A stretch of DNA of 7,188 nucleotides, from assembly GCA_001796495.1 (NCBI GenBank), contig MGMR01000026.1:5801-12988 (forward strand), read 5' to 3'. Below are positions 1 through 7,087 of the stretch, piece after piece. Position numbers and translations under genes: made by a program. Below the pieces are notes generated by a model, which saw only the letters and a list, made by a program, of their open reading frames with translations, ran no database searches and was not told the origin of the DNA. Each line of letters opens with the position of its first letter. Position 1 is the first letter of the stretch. The DNA comes from Chloroflexi bacterium RBG_13_51_18 (GTDB lineage Bacteria > Chloroflexota > Dehalococcoidia > Dehalococcoidales > RBG-16-60-22).

Positions 1-87
1 GCGGATGAGCAGCGTAAGCAGATACAGCGTGATGAAGGTTACCCCCATCCCCGCTACCGTCATCGTCAGGCCGAACGACCAGTCCAT
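1..87 (-). CDS. OadG-like gamma subunit of a Na+-pumping decarboxylase (partial, 5' end only)
   Basis: Only the first 29 codons lie in the window; the gene continues beyond base 1. The peptide begins MDWSFGLTMTVAGMGV and goes straight into a hydrophobic membrane helix ending TLYLLTLLIR. That is the N-terminal pattern of the small OadG/gamma subunits that anchor the biotin-dependent carboxyltransferase complex to the Na+-transporting beta subunit in the cytoplasmic membrane. The ATG at 85-87 is preceded by purine-rich AGGAGC sequences that could serve as ribosome-binding site. The biotinyl carrier gene lies 84 bp upstream on the same strand, which supports the assignment, because these two subunits are commonly encoded together. 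The identification rests on a short fragment plus context. The substrate (oxaloacetate, methylmalonyl-CoA, glutaconyl-CoA) cannot be told from here. Confidence 0.7.
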   Translation of the reverse strand, partial: MDWSFGLTMTVAGMGVTFITLYLLTLLIR

Positions 88-129
88 TGCTTGCTCCTGC
101 TCCTCTTTTTTGTACGATTATATAATATT

Positions 130-162
130 GCCCCGCCGGATTGCTCGAATCACGGGCAGGGC
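130..162 (-). other. Intercistronic hairpin between biotinyl carrier and OadG-like genes
   Basis: On the minus strand GCCCTGCC (162-155) can pair with GGCGGGGC (137-130), an 8-bp stem with one G-U pair and a 17-nt loop. It is followed by AATATTATATAAT rather than a T-run, so it is not a clean intrinsic terminator. It could stabilise the upstream message, set the ratio of the two subunits, or be a weak attenuator. The AT-rich stretch after it might also hold a -10 element for the downstream gene. Confidence 0.35.
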
Positions 163-171
163 ATAATTATT

Positions 172-393
172 CTAATATTCTATAACGGCGATTTTCTCGC
201 CGGGCTTGACTACCTGTTCCGGCTTTACCCCCACTTCCACTACCGTGCCCCCGACCGGCGCCAGTATGGGGTTTTCCATTTTCATGGACTCCAGCATGCA
301 GATTACATCGCCTTCTTTGATAGCGTCGCCGACCTTTACGGCTACGCTGATAATTTTACCGGTAATAGGAACCTCTACTGTTTCCCTGGCCAA
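172..393 (-). CDS. Free-standing biotinyl carrier protein (biotin/lipoyl attachment domain)
   Basis: This 73-aa protein is essentially one biotinyl domain. The ESMKMEN motif at residues 35-41 places the biotinylated lysine at K38, between the two methionines typical of biotin carriers, and the GD..KEGD turn (22-29) and the KPGEKI segment near the end complete the flattened beta-barrel. It would be modified by biotin-protein ligase and shuttle carboxyl groups between active sites of a cytoplasmic or membrane-bound decarboxylase/carboxylase. It lacks the N-terminal domain and the Pro/Ala-rich linker found in acetyl-CoA carboxylase AccB or in longer decarboxylase carriers. The start is a TTG at 391-393, fixed by AAAGGAG (402-408) eight bases upstream; the nearby upstream ATG is in another frame. 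The OadG-like gene follows, so a Na+ pump carrier is more likely than fatty-acid synthesis. Confidence 0.88.
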   Translation of the reverse strand: MARETVEVPITGKIISVAVKVGDAIKEGDVICMLESMKMENPILAPVGGTVVEVGVKPEQVVKPGEKIAVIEY

Positions 394-401
394 CTCTCGA
401 G

Positions 402-408
402 CTCCTTT
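402..408 (-). promoter_or_regulatory. Ribosome-binding site fixing a TTG start
   Basis: AAAGGAG on the minus strand lies 8 nt before the TTG codon at 391-393. No in-frame ATG or GTG fits the biotinyl domain better, so this site decides the start. Confidence 0.75.
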
Positions 409-434
409 CCTGTCTGGTCGTGCATAAATTTTAA

Positions 435-468
435 GGCGGTGGAGTCTTTCTTTAGAACTGCCACCGCC
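435..468 (-). terminator. Candidate terminator hairpin after clpC
   Basis: GGCGGTGG and CCACCGCC (468-461 and 442-435 on the minus strand) form a perfect 8-bp GC-rich stem around an 18-nt loop, about 47 bp past the clpC stop codon. The sequence after the stem is TTAAAATTTAT, a poor T-run, so termination may be partial or need a factor. The dyad is symmetric but plus-strand use is unlikely, since no plus-strand gene ends here. Confidence 0.5.
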
Positions 469-470
469 CT

Positions 471-499
471 ATTATACTAAAGTTGGTTTTATAAGTCAC
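471..499 (-). promoter_or_regulatory. Sigma-70 type promoter for the biotinyl carrier operon
   Basis: The minus strand carries a perfect TATAAT (476-471) and, 17 bp upstream, GTGACT (499-494), which matches TTGACA at the central TGAC. The predicted start of transcription is near 464, inside the 5' arm of the neighbouring hairpin, leaving a leader of about 70 nt before the TTG start. The promoter lies between the clpC stop and the hairpin, so clpC read-through and independent initiation are both possible for the downstream operon. Confidence 0.5.
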
Positions 500-514
500 T
501 ATTAGGTATTCATA

Positions 515-3310
<2,796 letters not shown>

Positions 3311-3335
3311 AATTTCCCCTGGTTCTAGTTTGGTT

Positions 3336-3387
3336 GAGTGAATACTCTTCTATTTTTAATATTATAATATAGAAGCTGGTAAAGCAA
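3336..3387 (-). promoter_or_regulatory. Putative clpC promoter and leader dyad
   Basis: On the minus strand TTGCTT (3387-3382) is 17 bp from TAATAT (3364-3359); an overlapping perfect TATAAT (3366-3361) gives a 15-bp spacing to the same -35. Just downstream is a short perfect dyad, GAGT-N4-ACTC (3336-3347), about 25 bp before the start codon. It does not match the CIRCE element (TTAGCACTC-N9-GAGTGCTAA) or the heptameric CtsR repeat as I know them. Whether it is an operator is speculative. Confidence 0.35.
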
Positions 3388-3439
3388 TAGGGATAACCGC
3401 CGATTATACAGGGTGTATTCCCGCAGAAAAGATTTTTAG

Positions 3440-3455
3440 CTTGAAAAAAGAAAAG
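3440..3455 (-). terminator. T-rich terminator tract of the 5S rRNA gene
   Basis: The closing helix of the 5S rRNA (ending CCAGGAGACT) is followed at once on the minus strand by TTTTCTTTTTTC. The rRNA terminal stem plus this T-rich run has the form of an intrinsic terminator. It would separate 5S transcription from clpC about 130 bp further on. Confidence 0.5.
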
Positions 3456-3578
3456 TCTCCTGGCAGTGGCATATTTTCCACAAGGGGTTGCCCCCTCAGT
3501 ATCGTCTGCGCTGGGGCGTTTCACTTCCGTGTTCGGGATGGGAACGGGTGGGACCACCTCGCTCTAACCACCAAGAGA
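3456..3578 (-). rRNA. rrf: 5S ribosomal RNA
   Basis: The minus strand reads as a complete 5S rRNA. It contains the strongly conserved GGTGGTCCCACC (loop/helix II region), CCCGAACACGGAAGTGAAAC (loop C/helix III) and the 3' end CCACTGCCAGGAGA. The ends pair to form helix I: AGTCTCTTGG at 3580-3571 with CCAGGAGACT at 3463-3454, ten pairs including one G-U. The mature ends given follow alignment with the E. coli molecule and could differ by 2-3 nt. Total length is about 123 nt, normal for bacteria. Its upstream neighbour on the same strand is a flavoprotein gene, not 23S rRNA, so this copy is not part of a contiguous rRNA operon. It appears intact and functional. Confidence 0.95.
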
Positions 3579-3593
3579 CTCGTTCTCCGGTTA

Positions 3594-3622
3594 AATATTT
3601 AGTTGTTAAGGGCTTTTTTCAA
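3594..3622 (-). promoter_or_regulatory. Possible 5S rRNA promoter
   Basis: TTGAAA (3622-3617, minus strand) is a fair -35 element. The bases 17 bp downstream are AATATT (3599-3594), a poor -10. This would start transcription near 3587, roughly 9 nt before the 5S 5' end. An isolated 5S gene needs its own promoter or read-through from the upstream operon, and this is the best candidate I see. Confidence 0.3.
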
Positions 3623-3667
3623 GCTACAGCATATATTGTAGCATAATATCAGTCTTCTGAAAAGCCC
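3610..3667 (-). terminator. Nested inverted repeats after the reductase gene (possible terminator or processing site)
   Basis: Beginning just 3' of the reductase stop codon, GGGCTTTT (3667-3660) can pair with AAAAGCCC (3617-3610). Inside lies a second perfect dyad, GCTACA (3642-3637) with TGTAGC (3628-3623), around an 8-nt loop. Neither stem is followed by a T-run on the minus strand, so a classic intrinsic terminator is not evident. The distal arm overlaps the proposed -35 of the 5S gene. It may act as an operon end, an RNase processing site for a 5S precursor, or both. Confidence 0.4.
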
Positions 3668-3668
3668 C

Positions 3669-5054
3669 CTATCCCTTGTTTTTTGTCGCCGGGCTTTTCA
3701 AATTGCTCAATACTTCCGGTATCAGCTCGGGGATGGCGGGGTGAATATGCATAGCGGAAAATATATTGTCGGTAGTGCCGCCGGATGCCATCGTATCTAT
3801 GACTTCCTGTATTAATATCGGCGCGTAGGGGCCGATAATGTGAAAGCCCAGTATCTTATTGCTTGCTTCCTCGACGACGGCCTTGGCAAAGCCGCTTTTT
3901 TCCACCATGGCTTCACCCTGCGCGGTGTCCGAGTATTTAGCCCTGCCCACGAGGATCTTATGCGTCTTTCCGGCGGATTCTTCCGTCAGGCCGACGGACG
4001 CAATCTGGGGGTGGGAATAAACTGCATGGGGGGCCGCACTGTAGTCCATTTTGGTTTTGCTGCCGTGCAGGGCGTTTTCTATAACCAGCGTCGCTTCCAG
4101 GTTGGCCACGTGGGTGAACATCTGCTGCCCGTTGATATCTCCCACGGCATAAATGTTTTTCTTTTTTGTTTCAAGGTATTTATTGACCTTGATAAATCCC
4201 CTCTTATCGACCGCAACGCCGGTATTTTCCAGCTTTAAAAGGTCGGCATTAGAGCGCCGCCCCACGGCAATCATGATTTTCTGCGCTGTAAATTGCTTTT
4301 CCCTGCCGGTCTTTACATCATCGACGGTGACGGTACCTTTGTTGCCGTTCTTCTTAACCTCTTTAGCCCGGACACCGGTGTAAACATCCATACGCCGGCT
4401 CAACTCCTTCTTTAAAAGCGCGGATATCTCCGGCTCCTCGGCGAGGACGAGCCGGTCGGCCATTTCCAGGATAGTGACTTTAGTGCCCATGGCGGCGAAG
4501 AAGTGGCCGAATTCCACCGCAACGTAGCCGCCGCCGATGATGATAAGGCTTGGCGGCCTTTCCTTAAGTTCCAACGCGGACTCATTGGTCAGGTAGTCCA
4601 CGTCCTCCAGCCCCTTCAAGGTCGGTATCAGCGGGCGCGAGCCGGCGGCGATGAAAATCTTGTCGCCTTTGATGGTCTGCCCGTTTACTTTTATGGTGTA
4701 TTCGTCGGTAAACTGCCCTTCCCCTTCATAGTAGTCCAGCTTGTCCGTGCCGATGATACTCTGCCTAATCTGCTTCCGGCTTTTACTCACGGTCTTTCTC
4801 ATGCGTTCCATGATAAAGTTAAAATTGATGCTCTTTATATCGGCTTCAATCCCCAGTTTTTTGGCTTCCTGAAGCTCGGTTATCCTATCCGCGGCGAAGA
4901 TGAGCATTTTGGAAGGTATGCATCCCACGTTGGAACAGGTCCCGCCCAGCGGTCCTTTGTCCACCAGCGCCACCTTCAGACCGTGAGACACGGCCTCCTC
5001 AACGATAATCAGCCCGCAACCCGAGCCGATGACGATGACATCGTATTTCTTCAT
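3669..5054 (-). CDS. Class I flavin disulfide reductase (dihydrolipoamide dehydrogenase / mycothione reductase-like)
   Basis: Predicted 461-aa FAD enzyme that moves electrons from NAD(P)H through a redox-active cysteine pair to a disulfide. In order: FAD-binding VIGSGCG at 8-14, redox motif GGTCSNVGCIPSK at 37-49 (Cys40 and Cys45), FAD segment IFIAAGSRP at 133-141, NAD-binding GGGYVAVEFG at 174-183, second FAD motif AVGD at 303-306, and the dimer-interface active base HIHPAIPE at 436-443 (His438, Glu443). A glutamate ends the second strand of the NAD fold (ILE), which favours NADH over NADPH. The usual third glycine of the first GxGxxG is Leu15, similar to the GTGSGN form known in mycothione reductases. 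The ATG at 5052-5054 is chosen over an upstream GTG because AAGGAGGT lies six bases before it. It follows the persulfide dioxygenase-rhodanese gene by 32 bp, so lipoamide need not be its substrate. No 2-oxoacid dehydrogenase genes are nearby. A low-molecular-weight disulfide or polysulfide is a plausible alternative. Confidence 0.88.
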   Translation of the reverse strand: MKKYDVIVIGSGCGLIIVEEAVSHGLKVALVDKGPLGGTCSNVGCIPSKMLIFAADRITELQEAKKLGIEADIKSINFNFIMERMRKTVSKSRKQIRQSIIGTDKLDYYEGEGQFTDEYTIKVNGQTIKGDKIFIAAGSRPLIPTLKGLEDVDYLTNESALELKERPPSLIIIGGGYVAVEFGHFFAAMGTKVTILEMADRLVLAEEPEISALLKKELSRRMDVYTGVRAKEVKKNGNKGTVTVDDVKTGREKQFTAQKIMIAVGRRSNADLLKLENTGVAVDKRGFIKVNKYLETKKKNIYAVGDINGQQMFTHVANLEATLVIENALHGSKTKMDYSAAPHAVYSHPQIASVGLTEESAGKTHKILVGRAKYSDTAQGEAMVEKSGFAKAVVEEASNKILGFHIIGPYAPILIQEVIDTMASGGTTDNIFSAMHIHPAIPELIPEVLSNLKSPATKNKG

Positions 5055-5060
5055 GTTATA

Positions 5061-5068
5061 ACCTCCTT
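5061..5068 (-). promoter_or_regulatory. Strong ribosome-binding site of the reductase gene
   Basis: AAGGAGGT, fully complementary to the anti-Shine-Dalgarno core, is 6 nt from the ATG at 5052-5054. It rules out the GTG 24 bases further upstream as the start. Confidence 0.85.
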
Positions 5069-5086
5069 TTCCTGTCACCGCCGGGA

Positions 5087-6460
5087 CTATTCAGTGGTGA
5101 CCGGAAATCCCGCGGCTGCCCAGGCCTCTATGCTGCCCAGGACGGTATAAACTTTTGGGAAACCGGCCTTAAGGAGTATACTGGCGCCAAGCCCGGCGCG
5201 GTGACCCACGCTGCAGATCGTAGCTACTGGTTTATCCTTGGGGACTTCGTCCAGCCTTTCCTCAAGATGCCCCACGTATATGTTTGAAGAGCCGGCTATG
5301 TGCCCTGATTTCCACTCTCCCTTTTCCCGCACATCCAGCACCGTCAGTTCTTCACCCCGGTCGAGCATATTTTTAAGCTGATGGACGGAAAGCAACGGGA
5401 GACTTTCCACGGGAAAGCCGGCGTTATACCAGCCTTCAGTGCCGCCGTGGAGATAGCCCGTAATACGATCGTAGCCAGCCCTAATGAGATAGCGCACCGC
5501 CCTTTCCAGGTGAGATTGGTTTTCAAGTACCAGCAGGATGGGTTTGTTATAGGGCAGCACCCAGCCACCGAAGACGGGGAGCCCTTCCAGCCAGATGCTG
5601 CAGGCGCCCTTGATATGCGCCCCGCCGAAGGCAGCCGGATTGCTAGTGTCAACAACTATTGCTCCCCCATCCATTGCATTTTTAAATTCTTCCGGAGAGA
5701 GCGGGGCAGGAATGGGGAGGCGTTCTAATATCGGCGGCCCGGCCAGGTTATACTTCTCCATCTGGCGGAAATAATGCGGCCGCTCCGGCTTTTCGGCTAA
5801 TTTGTGCCTGATAAAATCATCCTTATTTTTTAGCTGAAGCACCGGGTTCTGGGCTCTCTCAATGCCGATGGTGCTCTCATCACGGTCGGCGATATGTACC
5901 CCGCAGACCGAACCTGCCCCGTGGGCCGGGCAGAGGATAACGCCGTCACCCAGCGGCAGGAGCCTGTTAAAAATACTGTCGTAGAGACTTGCCGCCAGTC
6001 CCGGCGCTGCTTCCGGCCCGTAAAGGTCGGTCCTTCCCACATCACCCACGAATAAAGCGTCGCCGGTAAACACCATTATCGTTGCCCCGCCGGTGTCCGG
6101 GTCGGCTAACGCGTAAGAATAGCTTTCATCGGTGTGTCCCGGCGTATGGATAGCCGTCAGCTTGAGCGTGCCTATTTTAAATTCCTGCCCGTCCCGCAGT
6201 GTATTGCCGTATTTCCAGTCGAGCCCCGGCCCGTGGAATATTTCCGCTCCGGTGATACCGGCCAGCTCGATAGAACCTATCACGTAATCCTCGTTGCGGT
6301 GGGTCTCGAAGATATACCTGATTTGTAAGCCGTTCTCCCGGGCGGAATCGACATAAATCTGGCAGTCACGGCGGGGGTCGATTACAACGGCATCGCTGCC
6401 GGACCCTAACAGGTAGGAATTGTGGGCAATGCCTGCCGACTTTATTCTTTGGAATATCAA
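5087..6460 (-). CDS. CstB-like persulfide dioxygenase-rhodanese fusion (metallo-beta-lactamase + pseudo-rhodanese + rhodanese)
   Basis: 457-aa, probably cytoplasmic, three-domain protein. Residues 1-250 are a metallo-beta-lactamase fold of the ETHE1/persulfide dioxygenase type: ETHRNEDYV (52-60), TPGHT (106-110), FTGDALF (131-137), GRTDLY (142-147) and CPAHGAG (177-183). The mononuclear iron ligands of ETHE1 correspond here to His54, His109 and Asp134. Residues 255-350 are a rhodanese fold without a catalytic cysteine. Residues 356-455 are an active-type rhodanese with the loop CSVGHR (416-421), Cys416 being the persulfide carrier. The same order occurs in staphylococcal CstB (about 444 aa), which oxidises low-molecular-weight persulfides and releases thiosulfate. 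Positions His3 and His6 of the classical HxHxDH motif are Asn56 and Tyr59, so a binuclear zinc hydrolase such as glyoxalase II is unlikely. The start is TTG at 6458-6460, fixed by AAGGAGGA six bases upstream. It is first in an operon with the flavin reductase. Confidence 0.85.
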   Translation of the reverse strand: MIFQRIKSAGIAHNSYLLGSGSDAVVIDPRRDCQIYVDSARENGLQIRYIFETHRNEDYVIGSIELAGITGAEIFHGPGLDWKYGNTLRDGQEFKIGTLKLTAIHTPGHTDESYSYALADPDTGGATIMVFTGDALFVGDVGRTDLYGPEAAPGLAASLYDSIFNRLLPLGDGVILCPAHGAGSVCGVHIADRDESTIGIERAQNPVLQLKNKDDFIRHKLAEKPERPHYFRQMEKYNLAGPPILERLPIPAPLSPEEFKNAMDGGAIVVDTSNPAAFGGAHIKGACSIWLEGLPVFGGWVLPYNKPILLVLENQSHLERAVRYLIRAGYDRITGYLHGGTEGWYNAGFPVESLPLLSVHQLKNMLDRGEELTVLDVREKGEWKSGHIAGSSNIYVGHLEERLDEVPKDKPVATICSVGHRAGLGASILLKAGFPKVYTVLGSIEAWAAAGFPVTTE

Positions 6461-6466
6461 ATTGCG

Positions 6467-6474
6467 TCCTCCTT
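6467..6474 (-). promoter_or_regulatory. Ribosome-binding site fixing a TTG start
   Basis: AAGGAGGA on the minus strand is 6 nt from the TTG at 6458-6460. No ATG lies at a suitable distance in this frame, and the domain begins within the first residues. Confidence 0.8.
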
Positions 6475-6490
6475 GGCCTCGTGCGTATTT

Positions 6491-6506
6491 AACAGCGCCG
6501 GCTGTT
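6491..6506 (-). repeat. Perfect hairpin in the leader of the persulfide dioxygenase gene
   Basis: AACAGC-GCCG-GCTGTT is a perfect 6-bp inverted repeat with a 4-nt loop, about 16 nt upstream of the ribosome-binding site. On the plus strand it is followed by TTCTG, too few T residues for a good terminator. On the minus strand it would be part of the mRNA leader and could influence translation. Confidence 0.4.
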
Positions 6507-6528
6507 TTCTGAAATATCTCCTTTTCAT

Positions 6529-6575
6529 ATTGAGAATAGTGCTATACGGCTCAATCATGATTATACCACCATGAT
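6529..6575 (-). promoter_or_regulatory. Extended -10 promoter with flanking dyads upstream of the sulfur operon
   Basis: The minus strand has TGGTATAAT (ending at 6560), a perfect -10 with the TGn extension; no good -35 is visible 17 bp upstream. Inverted copies of CATGAT sit on both sides (ATCATG at 6554-6559, CATGAT at 6570-6575), so a regulator binding them would cover the -10. Downstream, ATTGAG (6529-6534) and CTCAAT (6550-6555) form a second dyad enclosing ATAG-TG-CTAT. This arrangement suggests operator control of the operon, but no regulator gene is present here and the sites do not match a known operator that I can name. Confidence 0.45.
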
Positions 6576-6672
6576 ACAAAAACCCGACCGATAAATAAAA
6601 AGTACACCCTAATATCAGGTATTTTCCCCCCCATTTTCCCTGTAATACGTACGTTTCCGCTGTTTTTTACCC

Positions 6673-6701
6673 TTGACAAGCCTGCGCCCAAGTGCTAGGT
6701 T
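6673..6701 (+). promoter_or_regulatory. Sigma-70 type promoter of remA-gmk
   Basis: A perfect TTGACA (6673-6678) is followed after 17 bp by TAGGTT (6696-6701), which is preceded by TGC and so has the extended -10 form. Transcription would begin near 6708, giving a leader of about 86 nt before the remA ATG. Confidence 0.6.
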
Positions 6702-6707
6702 ATTTGG

Positions 6708-6771
6708 AGGGCTTTTCCCGCAAGGCTATTTTTCCCGTATGCCGACTTGCCATCACACGGTCTTCGGCCCT
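6708..6771 (+). promoter_or_regulatory. Possible structured 5' leader of remA
   Basis: At the predicted transcript 5' end AGGGC (6708-6712) can pair with GCCCT (6767-6771). It would enclose a stem of GCAAG (6720-6724) with CTTGC (6746-6750). The octamer TTTTCCCG occurs twice (6713-6720 and 6730-6737). It does not fit any riboswitch consensus I know; the GGCAAACC core of c-di-GMP-I riboswitches is absent. The pairing could be chance. Confidence 0.25.
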
Positions 6772-6793
6772 ATGAATTTTACGAGGTGACAGA

Positions 6794-7087
6794 ATGAGTA
6801 TTGAATTAGTCCACATCGGATTCGGCAATATACTGGCAATGAGCAGGGCCATCGCTATAGCCTCCCCCAATTCCGCCCCCACCAAACGCATTATTCACGA
6901 CGGCAGGAACAACGGCAAGGTAATCGATATGACCAGCGGCAGAAGGACCAAAGCCGTCATCTTTACCGATAGCGGGCATATTGTACTGGCTGCGCTCGCT
7001 CCGGAAACCATCGCCAGCCGCTTCCAGTCGAACAAACCCGGCATTCTGTCAAAGCAGGAACAGAGTGATATTGCCGATGAGCCGTGA
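6794..7087 (+). CDS. remA: RemA family regulatory protein (DUF370)
   Basis: This 97-aa protein matches the small, highly conserved RemA/YlzA family. The signatures are the N-terminus MSIELVHIGFGNI (1-13), the SPNSAPTKRII segment (24-34), the central GRRTKAVIFTDSGH (49-62), and ALAPETIASRF (67-77). In Bacillus subtilis RemA is a DNA-binding activator of matrix and osmoprotection genes that forms ring-like oligomers. Its role in other phyla is mostly inferred from homology. The charged Arg/Lys residues of the GRRTKA loop are kept. The last 15-20 residues go slightly beyond the usual length of just under 90 aa. The ATG at 6794 has GAGGTG a few bases upstream. The 3' end overlaps the start of gmk by about 11 bp in another reading frame, which suggests translational coupling; the remA-gmk order is common in Firmicutes and Chloroflexota. 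Confidence 0.93.
   Translation: MSIELVHIGFGNILAMSRAIAIASPNSAPTKRIIHDGRNNGKVIDMTSGRRTKAVIFTDSGHIVLAALAPETIASRFQSNKPGILSKQEQSDIADEP

Larger units (their letters stand above)
6461..6793. other. Divergent intergenic region
   Basis: The 333 bp between the two divergent start codons hold no convincing gene. The left half carries the promoter, dyads and leader of the sulfur operon. The stretch 6580-6670 is AT-rich with short C-runs and shows nothing I can assign. The right part carries the remA promoter and leader. Confidence 0.7.

Noticed and set aside
91..480. 129-codon open frame on the plus strand
   Set aside because: It runs antisense through the biotinyl carrier gene and the promoter/hairpin region, and its protein looks like a random translation.
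3336..3347. GAGT-N4-ACTC as a CIRCE or CtsR operator of clpC
   Set aside because: It is too short and does not match either consensus; kept only as a weak dyad in the leader.
5055..5078. Upstream GTG start adding eight residues to the reductase
   Set aside because: The strong Shine-Dalgarno AAGGAGGT would lie inside the coding sequence; it is correctly spaced for the ATG at 5054.
4503..5150. 215-codon plus-strand open frame
   Set aside because: It is antisense to the reductase gene with its clear FAD and NAD motifs, and shows no domain of its own.
6708..6771. c-di-GMP-I (GEMM) riboswitch
   Set aside because: CGCAAGGCTA resembles part of the motif, but the conserved GGCAAACC and tetraloop receptor are missing.
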